Positions 34,826-42,298 of a stretch of 64,000 bases of DNA are shown here, piece by piece. Where the stretch lies: contig CAUJNA010001746.1 of the NCBI GenBank assembly GCA_963377175.1, positions 979,255-1,043,254 on the forward strand, read 5' to 3'. The translations under genes and the position numbers were made by a program. Numbering within the stretch: the first letter of the stretch is position 1; each line of letters begins with the position of its first letter. The notes beneath the pieces are model-generated. The model saw only the letters and a program-made list of their open reading frames with translations, did no database searches and was not told where the DNA came from. The DNA comes from Effrenium voratum (taxonomy: Eukaryota > Sar > Dinophyceae > Suessiales > Symbiodiniaceae).

Positions 34826-35647
34826 TTAAACTTCCATAAACATAAGTATCAATATAATTATTGTATAATTCATGATAATAATTATAATTCCAAATTCTGC
34901 TATTTTGAAAGTTGAAGTAGTTGTTATATTATGTATTAATGTATTATTTAATATTGATGTATTTAACTTATTTGATAATAAATTATTAGTCGTTATTTTA
35001 TTATAATAATCTGCTTCATTAAGTGAACCTCCATTCTGTAAATCTGATATGGCTGAAATATGAGAATTTACTGTACTATTTAATCCTGTTATTAAATTAG
35101 TATTTGAAGAAATATTATTAAAATTAGTTGTCATAGTAGAATTTAAATTATTTATTAAATTTGTATTAGAAGAAATATTATTAAAATTAGATGTTATAGT
35201 AGAATTCAAATTATCTATTAAATGAGTATTAGATGAAATATTATTAATATTTGAATTAATTAAATTAGTATTTGAAGAAATATTATTAAAATTAGATGTT
35301 ATAGTAGAATTTAAATTATTTATTAAATTTGTATTTGATGAAATATTATTAAAATTTGTATTTGAAGTTATTGTCAGATTACCTATTAAAAATGTATTTG
35401 AACTAATATTATTTGATAATACATTAACTTCCGTCTTATTGTATGATTGATTTATATCATAAAAATTAGCGTCAATCTGTGCTTTTGTGTAAGTATCTAC
35501 TTGGTCTGCTTTATTGTTGAGTAAATCAATTATATCTGATTGATTAGCATATATGTTTCTAATGTTTGTTATCCCACTTGTAGAATTGATTTCGCTAATT
35601 GTGTGTGCTACAACATTTTCAAAGTTTGTTAGATTTATTGAAGGCAT
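34826..35647 (-). CDS. Fibre protein, N-terminal shaft part
   Basis: 273 codons. After an N-terminal region (residues 1-75) come about seven repeats of the form NNISSNTNLI(N/D)NLNSTITS, predicted to build a trimeric coiled or beta shaft. The last 30 codons (IIIIIMNYTIIILILM) are a wrong-frame tail: switching frame near 34,890-34,920 leads directly into the S74 fibre reading. Together they give a fibre of roughly 925 residues. The start at 35647 follows a TCTA motif (TAGA at 35666-35669). Likely a receptor-binding spike of the virion. Confidence 0.8.
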   Translation of the reverse strand: MPSINLTNFENVVAHTISEINSTSGITNIRNIYANQSDIIDLLNNKADQVDTYTKAQIDANFYDINQSYNKTEVNVLSNNISSNTFLIGNLTITSNTNFNNISSNTNLINNLNSTITSNFNNISSNTNLINSNINNISSNTHLIDNLNSTITSNFNNISSNTNLINNLNSTMTTNFNNISSNTNLITGLNSTVNSHISAISDLQNGGSLNEADYYNKITTNNLLSNKLNTSILNNTLIHNITTTSTFKIAEFGIIIIIMNYTIIILILMFMEV

Positions 35648-35652
35648 AATCG

Positions 35653-35681
35653 ATATAATTAATTGTAGAAATTAATTATAT
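35653..35681. terminator. Intergenic hairpin
   Basis: ATATAATTAATT and AATTAATTATAT form a perfect 12-bp stem. It fills the 33-bp gap between the fibre start and the stop of the GIY-YIG gene, so it could serve as a terminator for the latter. The TCTA motif of the fibre lies in its loop. Confidence 0.6.
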
Positions 35682-36454
35682 TAATTATTATTGTTAATGT
35701 ATTCTTGATGTTTTTTAGTCTTTTCGTGTTGTGCTTTATGGTCTTGTCTATAAACAGACCCGCATTGACATTCGATTTTAGTCTCTTTCCATTCTTTCAT
35801 TTTGTCTTTGTTTTTTTCTCTATATTGTTTGAAATATTCTTGTTGTTCTGGTTTATGCTCGTCTCTCCATTTCTTACTTCGTTTATTGACTACATCTTTT
35901 TGTTCTTGGTATTTCTCCCGGTGCTTTTCTAATAGTTCAGGTTTGTTGTCTTCATAGTATTGTTTTTTCTTTGCTTTCAGTTCTTCCTTATGTTTTTCTC
36001 TATATTGTTTAGAGTTTTCAGCGTATCTTTCTTTGTTGTTTTCATAATATTGATGGTCTCTTTGTTTAACATATCCTTTATTGTTTTCCTTCCATTGTTT
36101 TTTTCTCTCCTGCTCCTCTCGCTGTGATACTATGGGTCTTTGCACTTTATTTAATGTAGCGTTTAGTTCTACAATGTATTCTCTTTCTTTTGCTCTTGCC
36201 TCCATTCCATTTTCACATTTCACTGTTTTTATCAAAACCATATCAAAATTATCAAGTCCTCCATTTTCACGAATAAACTGGTATAAGTAAATATTGTAGT
36301 GTCTATCATTTTCATTTGTATATGCTCTTTTGTGGTTTGACTTTCTTTTGGTAAAATCGGTTGTATGTCCTACATAACAATCTTTGATATTCAAATCTTT
36401 ACAAACAATCTTATAAAAATGAGTTTTTGAGTAATCTATTGGTTTAACTGGCAT
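35681..36454 (-). CDS. GIY-YIG nuclease with C-terminal zinc finger
   Basis: 257 residues. The N-terminal 95 form a GIY-YIG endonuclease: FYKIVCKD and CYVGHTTDFTKRKSNHK give the paired motif and catalytic Arg/Lys, and KEREYIVELNATLN supplies the metal-binding Glu. Residues about 110-225 are a highly charged helix with repeats of YRE(K/N)(N/H)K-like units. The end is a CQCG...H...H zinc finger (residues 232-253). Proteins of this build are common in giant viruses and PLVs and can act as homing nucleases. Its sister gene is at 47429. No TCTA motif is present (TCTT instead). Confidence 0.85.
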   Translation of the reverse strand: MPVKPIDYSKTHFYKIVCKDLNIKDCYVGHTTDFTKRKSNHKRAYTNENDRHYNIYLYQFIRENGGLDNFDMVLIKTVKCENGMEARAKEREYIVELNATLNKVQRPIVSQREEQERKKQWKENNKGYVKQRDHQYYENNKERYAENSKQYREKHKEELKAKKKQYYEDNKPELLEKHREKYQEQKDVVNKRSKKWRDEHKPEQQEYFKQYREKNKDKMKEWKETKIECQCGSVYRQDHKAQHEKTKKHQEYINNNN

Positions 36455-36457
36455 ATT

Positions 36458-36479
36458 ATCTTATAATATATTATAAGAT
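36458..36479. repeat. Perfect 22-bp palindrome
   Basis: ATCTTATAATA and TATTATAAGAT, self-complementary with no loop, between the MCP stop and the GIY-YIG start on the minus strand. Likely a cruciform, terminator or promoter element. Confidence 0.6.
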
Positions 36480-36519
36480 GATATTTGTTTATATATGTTT
36501 TCAAGTAAAAATGAATGAG

Positions 36520-37911
36520 TTAATCAAGTATCTGGCAACCTGCATCGCGAATGGATAATATTTGTTCTGATACTAATGTTATATATATCGTGTCTGGCAT
36601 ATTTGCCGTTACCATATTTCCAACAGGTTTCACACGAATTAAAAGCTGTTGCCCTGCTTTTGTGTTAATTCCAGTATATGAACTATCGGGAACCTTTTCG
36701 AAATCCATAGCAAAGATAAACTTATCAACACGATAAGCAGAATATTCAATTGATAAATGGTGTTGATGGAACAATGGTAAATTTAATGCTTTTCGTAAAT
36801 AATAGAATGCTTGTGTTAATGAACGACAAGAACGACAAGGATACTCAGGATATAGTTTTGAACCTAATTGAAGTTGAAATTCTAAATCAAGGTCGGCATT
36901 GTAGTATCCACTGTCTTGATAATTCAAATTATACATAGGATGATAGAAATTGTTGTATTCTTTCATAACGTGAGTATCGCCTATTCCGCTTTTGTTAAAA
37001 CTGATGAACGCGGCAGCGAGTTTAGACACTGAACGAACAACAGTAGTGTTAATTGACGACGAACCATCGGGAACTTGATTAGATTGACAAATATAAGTGT
37101 TATAAGTAATAGGTAATTCTTTCCCATCAAGTAGGTGTGCAACATATTTATTATGAAGGTCATTGTCCAAGCTTACCAAATCAGTTTGAAGGAATGCGTT
37201 ACTAATTGAGAACTGCTCATTTGTATGAAGGCTTGTGTCTGTGTTGCCACTTCCTGGAAACCTCGTACCACCAACTGTAACAACACAATCACTAAAATTT
37301 GAAACTAACTCAAGTTCTAAAACAAGAGGACACGCTTTTAATGGGATATACTTAAATTGATTGAATAAACCAAGCATCGGTTTAAAACCTACAACCATTT
37401 TTCTTCTAAAGCCTGGAATTGTGTAAGCGTCATATGCAGGACCAATATGACCCGATGCAGGAACTGCACGACGTGTGTTTAAATCATCATCATATCTATA
37501 ACCAAAACTCTGGGCGTCTTCATTGTCTCTTGCTCCTTTTGACATCATGCAACTCATCATGTGATGATTTCGGTTGTAATAATCAATGTCTTCAACAAGT
37601 TGATTACCAGCAATTAGTCTTGCTCTTCTAAAAAAGGAATAAGCAGGAGACAGAGGACGTAAGCGTTTATTGTCTGACGGGTCTGTGTTTTCAACGGTGA
37701 AATAAACCATTACACTCTGCGGGTCAAGCCAAGTATTATCTTCAGCATTTAATGCTATTTTCAACACACGTTGACCAGATGAAGGGGTGTAGATATTACT
37801 CCCAGAAGGAAAAAACGAGACAGAACGACGGTCGTTGATATAACTTGCACCTTTATTTAATTTGAATGAGAGGTTGTCAATCAGAATATCTTCAGCACTA
37901 AAAGTTTCCAT
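36520..37911 (-). CDS. Major capsid protein (double jelly-roll)
   Basis: 463 residues, intact, the size of PLV major capsid proteins. The N-terminus has INDRRSVSFFPSGSNIYTPS and then NTWLDPQSVMVYFTVEN, a conserved block in PLV MCPs. RRARLIAGNQLVEDIDYYNR and GFRRKMVVGFKPMLGLF follow, and the C-terminal jelly roll includes ADLDLEFQLQLGSKLYPEYP and DTIYITLVSEQILSIRDAG. It forms the trimeric capsomers of the icosahedral shell. A TCTA motif lies 20 nt before the ATG, and upstream is a 57-bp hairpin array. Family assignment is from pattern recognition; sub-lineage is uncertain. Confidence 0.88.
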   Translation of the reverse strand: METFSAEDILIDNLSFKLNKGASYINDRRSVSFFPSGSNIYTPSSGQRVLKIALNAEDNTWLDPQSVMVYFTVENTDPSDNKRLRPLSPAYSFFRRARLIAGNQLVEDIDYYNRNHHMMSCMMSKGARDNEDAQSFGYRYDDDLNTRRAVPASGHIGPAYDAYTIPGFRRKMVVGFKPMLGLFNQFKYIPLKACPLVLELELVSNFSDCVVTVGGTRFPGSGNTDTSLHTNEQFSISNAFLQTDLVSLDNDLHNKYVAHLLDGKELPITYNTYICQSNQVPDGSSSINTTVVRSVSKLAAAFISFNKSGIGDTHVMKEYNNFYHPMYNLNYQDSGYYNADLDLEFQLQLGSKLYPEYPCRSCRSLTQAFYYLRKALNLPLFHQHHLSIEYSAYRVDKFIFAMDFEKVPDSSYTGINTKAGQQLLIRVKPVGNMVTANMPDTIYITLVSEQILSIRDAGCQILD

Positions 37912-37924
37912 TGCTATATATAAT

Positions 37925-37941
37925 TTAATTTAGAAATAATT
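37925..37941 (-). promoter_or_regulatory. TCTA-class promoter (MCP)
   Basis: The minus strand reads ATTATTTCTAAATTAAAT with TCTA at 37931-37934, about 20 nt before the MCP ATG, followed by TATATATAG. Confidence 0.6.
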
Positions 37942-37977
37942 TAAACTAAACTAAATTGATAAATTTATACATTTATT

Positions 37978-38195
37978 AATTTCTAAAACAGAATTAATAA
38001 TTATGATTTACAAATTGATGAAATTTTAATTTCATTAATTTCTAAAACATATTTTATATATGTTTTACAAATTGATGAAATTGTAATTTCATTAATTTCT
38101 AAATCATAATTAAGAATTATGATTTACAAATTGATGAAATTGTAATTTCATTAATTTCTAAAACATATTTTATATATGTTTTACAAATTGAATAA
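37978..38195. repeat. Alternating 57-59 bp hairpin array upstream of MCP
   Basis: Four tandem units, each starting TTTCTAAA and ending in GATGAAATT(G/T)TAATTTCATTAA. The units alternate between two inverted-repeat cores: AAACATA...TATGTTT (units 2 and 4) and AATCATAATT...AATTATGATT (units 1, imperfect, and 3). Every unit carries TTCTAAA on the plus strand. Position suggests regulation of the capsid gene or an origin. Confidence 0.8.
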
Positions 38196-38402
38196 TTTAG
38201 TGTAATCCTTTTGATTAGAGTTATTATTTTTAAATATTTTCATTTTCTTTTTATTAATCTTATCTTCAACTGGATTATTCCCTTTTTCTTTCTCCATTAC
38301 TAATTCTCTAATTTCTTCATATGTACTTTTCTTATACTTTTTATTTTCATTCTTAATCATATCATCCGTTGTTTCATTGTCATATTTCTTACGTTGTATC
38401 AT
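38181..38402 (-). CDS. Small basic protein, 73 aa
   Basis: Not recognised. Lysine- and asparagine-rich throughout (EIRELVMEKEKGNNPVEDKI, then KKKMKIF), with no hydrophobic core. Its start overlaps the end of the gene at 38389-38730 by 14 bp, so translation is probably from the same transcript. Its 3' end lies inside the hairpin array. May be a nucleic-acid-binding or disordered protein. Confidence 0.45.
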   Translation of the reverse strand: MIQRKKYDNETTDDMIKNENKKYKKSTYEEIRELVMEKEKGNNPVEDKINKKKMKIFKNNNSNQKDYTKLFNL

Positions 38403-38730
38403 AACAATAATATGAAAATAGTTTTGCGTTTTTTCTTTTTACTATTTCATCAAGGTCTGATTGAGTATGATTACAATTGTTAGTGTTGTCATTGATGAGG
38501 ACATAACCATTTATATATTTTGGTACAATCATATTATAAATTGAAGTAATCCAGTTATACTCAAAATAGTCAGGTCTAACTCTGACACTCCTAATAATGA
38601 AACATCCACACAGACATTTTACATGTGTTCGTTTATTATCTCTATTTAAATCCCTTAATCTTTCTACAAGTGTTAATGGTTTAAAGTTTGTTTCACTTTC
38701 TGTCAAGTTTTCTTTTAACTGATTATACAT
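38389..38730 (-). CDS. Unknown cysteine-containing protein, 113 aa
   Basis: Not recognised. A central KCLCGCFIIRSVRVRPD (residues about 38-54) resembles half of a zinc ribbon, with further cysteines near the end (NCNHTQ, YYCYDTT). No membrane segment. The upstream region has AAGTACTTAAATATATAG, which partly resembles the ACTACTTAA promoter. Confidence 0.5.
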   Translation of the reverse strand: MYNQLKENLTESETNFKPLTLVERLRDLNRDNKRTHVKCLCGCFIIRSVRVRPDYFEYNWITSIYNMIVPKYINGYVLINDNTNNCNHTQSDLDEIVKRKNAKLFSYYCYDTT

Positions 38731-38770
38731 ATATAATATTATATAGCTATATATTTAAGTACTTATTTAA

Positions 38771-39430
38771 CTATATTATCTCCCTGACCGGTTCAATGCT
38801 TCTTGAAACATCTTTGCCTTGGTCTCCATATCCAGTTATGTAATCGTGGTTAGTAAATGGATTTAATGAACCAGTATAAACAGTTATAGCGCCACGGTCA
38901 GCAATACTGACAGGGTCTAAGATACTTCTAAAATTAATGTAATCATCGGTAATTTTAGACCTTCGTGATATAAACGGCGCTCCATAAGTGGTTAAAGTTA
39001 ATTCTCTTTCAGGGTAATCTTTTGTTATCTGTGCCCCTACACTTGAACCGAGACTATGTGTTATAAGATGTTTAACTTCATTGTTTTCATCCAATGCTGT
39101 TGATGTGTCTTTATATCGTTGTGAATATTTTGTCATTTTAAAGGGAAGTCCTACATCTGCCAGAATGTCATTAATAGCACCTCCAAAAGTTCCTTTTCCA
39201 AATGTTCCGCTTATATACATTTTATCACCATCAATATAAAAACCCTGACCATTGCCATATGCTCTACTCAATCCTTGTGCATCAGTTAAATTTGAATTAG
39301 GATAATAACTATTTAATATTTTGTCAGTTTGTTTCATAACATTAGTTATTTTAGTTGTTTTCTTATAAGGTTGATAATGTTTAATTTTCCCATGCTTCAT
39401 GTCATAAATTAACTTTTTATTATTAATCAT
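38771..39430 (-). CDS. Lipase-like alpha/beta hydrolase
   Basis: 219 residues. HLITHSLGSSVGAQ places the nucleophile Ser near residue 126 in a class 3 lipase elbow (usually GHSLGG; here the first Gly is Thr). ILDPVS (Asp near 172) and NPFTNHDYITGY (His near 195) complete a plausible triad, and TTYGAPFIS matches the TxGxP segment of class 3 lipases. No signal peptide. Such lipases are frequent in PLVs and are thought to act on membranes at entry or exit. Intact. Confidence 0.8.
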   Translation of the reverse strand: MINNKKLIYDMKHGKIKHYQPYKKTTKITNVMKQTDKILNSYYPNSNLTDAQGLSRAYGNGQGFYIDGDKMYISGTFGKGTFGGAINDILADVGLPFKMTKYSQRYKDTSTALDENNEVKHLITHSLGSSVGAQITKDYPERELTLTTYGAPFISRRSKITDDYINFRSILDPVSIADRGAITVYTGSLNPFTNHDYITGYGDQGKDVSRSIEPVREII

Positions 39431-39474
39431 ATAATTAAAGTTATAAATTAATTTCTCAATTAATTAATAATGCT

Positions 39475-39593
39475 GACTTACAGCTTTGCTCTAAGCAACT
39501 TTTCATATAGAAAAGTTGACTTACGACGTAGTCCTAAGCAACATAATATTTTTTGATTAGAAAATTTATTTTCTAATCAAACATATTATGTTG
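39475..39593. repeat. Nested palindromes before the penton gene
   Basis: TGACTTAC occurs three times (near 39474, 39516 and 39591), the first two followed by (C/T)CTAAGCAAC. Between them lie hairpins: CAACTTTTC...GAAAAGTTG (39496-39518) and a 55-bp palindrome (39539-39593) with inner stem GATTAGAAAA...TTTTCTAATC and outer stem CAACATAAT...ATTATGTTG. The penton ATG (39588) is within the outer arm. Confidence 0.75.
39568..39580 (+). promoter_or_regulatory. TCTA-class promoter (penton)
   Basis: ATTTTCTAATCAA with TCTA at 39572-39575, 13 nt before the penton ATG; it forms one arm of a hairpin. Confidence 0.5.
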
Positions 39594-40442
39594 ACTTACA
39601 AGAAGGTCTATATTGACAGCGCTCATAGAATTAGTGGTACATCATCAAATTTCAAAGTTGAATTGCCGGAAACATTACAAACAGACAACGGAGTACATTG
39701 CTACATTCACGAAATAACATTACCTAACTCGTGGTATTCAATACAGTCAGGATTAAATAATATACTATACTTTTATTCTTCTCCGTTAGTTCCAGATGAA
39801 GATAATACTAATGTCCATTATTTAGCGTTACAATTGGACGAAGGAGTATATACTGGCACAGAACTAGCGACAGAATTAAAGGCAAAAATAAATGGTATTG
39901 TTGATAATGCTAATTTCTCAAATACTTATGAAATTTCTTACAGTGTAAAAACTAATAAAATAACAATTTATTCAAACTATGCCGATAGAAAGTTCGCTGT
40001 ATTAACTGATGAACAAATGAAACTAACATATGCAGATTATATATGGAATGGAAGTTTTAATGCTAATAACTTACAATCTGTTAATGAAGTTTTAGGAAAT
40101 TATCAAATGGTAGTTTATCAATATAATAATCCTTATGTTTCTGGTTTCGTTAATCTTCAACCCATTAGAAATATTTATATTCATTCTTCTCAATTGTCTA
40201 ATTATAATCAAGTAAATTTAAGGACAGGCGATAGCACAGTTGTTAAGAAAGTGCCAGTCTCAGCACCACACGCGGGAATTGTCTTTGATAATGAAATGAA
40301 CCCTCTCGACTACTTGGATGTATCAAATAGAAGCTTTAAACAGTTAGACTTTTGGTTGTCTAATTCATTAGGAAATGAAATTAATTTAAACGGTGTAAAT
40401 GTTAGTCTGAGTCTACTTTTCGTAAAAAGCGATATTATTTAA
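39588..40442 (+). CDS. Minor capsid (penton-like) protein
   Basis: 284 residues, intact. The N-terminus YKKVYIDSAHRISGTSSNFK followed by VELPETL, then ITLPNSWYSI, is the hallmark opening of PLV/polinton minor capsid proteins, which form the single-jelly-roll pentamers at the vertices. LDEGVYTGTELATELKAKIN and the closing LDFWLSNSLGNEINLNG (as in 'tDvxLxdxxGnpl') also fit. TCTA promoter, divergent from the lipase gene. Confidence 0.85.
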   Translation: MLTYKKVYIDSAHRISGTSSNFKVELPETLQTDNGVHCYIHEITLPNSWYSIQSGLNNILYFYSSPLVPDEDNTNVHYLALQLDEGVYTGTELATELKAKINGIVDNANFSNTYEISYSVKTNKITIYSNYADRKFAVLTDEQMKLTYADYIWNGSFNANNLQSVNEVLGNYQMVVYQYNNPYVSGFVNLQPIRNIYIHSSQLSNYNQVNLRTGDSTVVKKVPVSAPHAGIVFDNEMNPLDYLDVSNRSFKQLDFWLSNSLGNEINLNGVNVSLSLLFVKSDII

Positions 40443-40445
40443 ATA

Positions 40446-40479
40446 ATATATAGATTTTCCATATGGAAAATCTATATAT
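40446..40479. repeat. Perfect 34-bp palindrome
   Basis: Arms ATATATAGATTTTCCAT and its exact complement, centred on CATATG, in the 42-bp gap between penton and the next gene. It contains the TCTA (40471-40474) that sits 11 nt before the downstream ATG, so terminator and promoter functions may be combined. Confidence 0.75.
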
Positions 40480-40484
40480 ATTAT

Positions 40485-40964
40485 ATGTCAAGTATTGAGG
40501 TAGTAGATGTTAATAATGAAACTAAAACAGAAGAAGCACCTGTTAATAATGAAGTCGTTGAACAAAATGAAACAGTTAATGAAGAACCAACGTCAGAAGA
40601 AGTTATTCCTGAACCAAAAGCGAAAGCAAAAGCATTACCAAGAACTAAAAAAGAAGTTGAATTAGTAGAATGTGAACAATGCTCTAAAAAGATGACATTG
40701 AAAAGTTTGAGACACTCACATCCCAAAAATTGTAAGGGAGCACCTACTGAGTTATTACCAGTCAATCCACAAAAGAATATTAGAAAGATACAACCTGAAG
40801 TTATTTCAGAGATTAAGAATGAGATTAAACAAGAAGTGATTAAAGAAACTATTAAGAAACCCACGGCAACAGAACTATTAAACCAACATTATGAAGAACT
40901 TAAACAGAAGAAAAAACAAGATAAACAAGAAAAAATAAACAAATTATCTTCATCAATGTTTTAA
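40485..40964 (+). CDS. Zinc-finger, charged protein, 159 aa
   Basis: The acidic first half (TETEEAP-like, many Glu/Val) is followed by LVECEQCSKKMTLKSLRHSH and then PKNC, a C-x2-C...H-x3-6-C zinc finger at about residues 63-84, and a lysine-rich coiled-coil tail. Small C2HC proteins next to the capsid genes recur in PLVs, but the role is unknown. TCTA promoter. Confidence 0.6.
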   Translation: MSSIEVVDVNNETKTEEAPVNNEVVEQNETVNEEPTSEEVIPEPKAKAKALPRTKKEVELVECEQCSKKMTLKSLRHSHPKNCKGAPTELLPVNPQKNIRKIQPEVISEIKNEIKQEVIKETIKKPTATELLNQHYEELKQKKKQDKQEKINKLSSSMF

Positions 40965-40970
40965 ATAATA

Positions 40971-40982
40971 ATCTAATTATAA
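40971..40982 (+). promoter_or_regulatory. TCTA-class promoter
   Basis: AATAATCTAATTATAATATA with TCTA at 40972-40975, 20 nt before the ATG at 40995. Confidence 0.5.
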
Positions 40983-40994
40983 TATATATTAATC

Positions 40995-41327
40995 ATGCTT
41001 ATGAGAAGTCATAGAAATGTAGAATTTAAAAGGGCGCCACAAGTAGAACGTCATTATGACGTTTCAGATTTATGGGGAGTTGCCTCGCGTATGAATTACT
41101 TTAAACAGTTGAAGGACACACTGGAAGCGAAACAATCACAAGGAGCATTAATAAAGTATAGAAACGATTTAGTTGAAAGCAACAGAACCGAAAGTTATAG
41201 AAAAGAGTTAGACAGAATAAGAAACATATTAGACAACACACGGACACCAGATGGAATACAAACGAAGGAACAACTAACTGTAAGAAAGAAGCATTTAGAA
41301 GAAATGATTAAGAATATATCTGATTAA
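40995..41327 (+). CDS. Unknown helical protein, 110 aa
   Basis: Not recognised. Basic and strongly helical (SYRKELDRIRNILDNTRTPD near residues 68-87), with an N-terminal RSHRNVEFKRAPQVERHYDV. Start could be the first ATG or the one two codons later (MLM). It sits in a tight plus-strand series with penton and the next two genes and shares their TCTA promoter, so a structural or assembly role is plausible. Confidence 0.55.
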   Translation: MLMRSHRNVEFKRAPQVERHYDVSDLWGVASRMNYFKQLKDTLEAKQSQGALIKYRNDLVESNRTESYRKELDRIRNILDNTRTPDGIQTKEQLTVRKKHLEEMIKNISD

Positions 41328-41332
41328 TTTAT

Positions 41333-41346
41333 TTTTCTAAATAATT
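41333..41346 (+). promoter_or_regulatory. TCTA-class promoter
   Basis: ATTTTTCTAAATAATTAATA with TCTA at 41336-41339, 16 nt before the ATG at 41355; nearly the same word as before the ATPase. Confidence 0.55.
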
Positions 41347-41354
41347 AATATACT

Positions 41355-42278
41355 ATGATTAAATCAATTAGTAGATTGAATACAGTAGGACCGGTAAAAG
41401 TAGGGTCATTGAAATCACAACTACATTTGAGACCTTCTTATGATGAATTATTGAAAGAAACGTTGGTAGGAGATGAGAACCGTCCATCAATTGAAAATGT
41501 GATAGACAGAAAAGCGACAAGATACAGATTAAACCAATACGGTAGTCAGTTTGATAATAAGGACGTGTTAGACATTCAAAAGAAACAAGAACTAGACCGG
41601 AGAGGAGAAGTTATGAAAGGAGCAATGTCGGACGATGGTAGTGTAAGAGCTAAACTTAATGATGAATTGAAACTTGCTGACAGACTGAAACAACACCAGT
41701 CTTTCATTCAAGAAGGACTAACGGAAGCACAGAAACAGAAAGAAGAACTTGCAGAAAAAATGAGACTTTGGAGAGAACAACACGAAGAAATGGCAAGCGC
41801 TGTTTCAAAGAGTTCATATCCTGCCGGTGTAGAAGTTCATTCAATGGTGTCCGCTGATGAAATGCCAGAATTAGAACCATTAGAGGAAGGCGAAGAAGAA
41901 GATGAACGAGAAGACGACCCAGTTGTTGAAGTAGAATCAAAAGCAGAAGACGCTTATGGTTACAACGAGTTTAAGAAAAGAGCGTCTGAACTAACACCCG
42001 CTTATCTTGCAAGCAGACCAGAAGAGATGAAAACAGTCATGGACAAACTGAAAGGATTTAGAAAGATTAAAGACAGTGTTCATGAAGAATTCACTGAGTT
42101 ATATAATGCTTTAATTAATAGCGATGGTGATTTTATCAAGAAGGAACACAGATTGAAATTAGTAAGGTTTTACAATGATAAAGTGTATTACTCAGTTTTC
42201 CACCCACGACCTAAGGAAAAAGAAGATAGTCCAACCGTGATGGATGGTTCAGTTAAAGAAATACCTGTGGAAGTTTAA
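41355..42278 (+). CDS. Coiled-coil virion-type protein, 307 aa
   Basis: Function not recognised. Layout: residues 1-25 basic, LRPSYDELLKETL at 26-38, a long helix around 105-145 (LTEAQKQKEELAEKMRLWRE), an acidic hinge ELEPLEEGEEEDEREDDP at about 174-191, and a C-terminal helical domain ending VRFYNDKVYYSVFHPRPKE. The RPSYDELLKE motif recurs at the same place in the next protein (RPTFEEMLKE). TCTA promoter. Possible minor capsid, cement or scaffold protein. Confidence 0.6.
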   Translation: MIKSISRLNTVGPVKVGSLKSQLHLRPSYDELLKETLVGDENRPSIENVIDRKATRYRLNQYGSQFDNKDVLDIQKKQELDRRGEVMKGAMSDDGSVRAKLNDELKLADRLKQHQSFIQEGLTEAQKQKEELAEKMRLWREQHEEMASAVSKSSYPAGVEVHSMVSADEMPELEPLEEGEEEDEREDDPVVEVESKAEDAYGYNEFKKRASELTPAYLASRPEEMKTVMDKLKGFRKIKDSVHEEFTELYNALINSDGDFIKKEHRLKLVRFYNDKVYYSVFHPRPKEKEDSPTVMDGSVKEIPVEV

Positions 42279-42298
42279 TAAAATATATAATATTTAAT

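Noticed and set aside
40481..40864. Minus-strand ORF antisense to the 159-aa zinc protein
   Set aside because: Shadow frame; the plus-strand gene has promoter, start and zinc motif.
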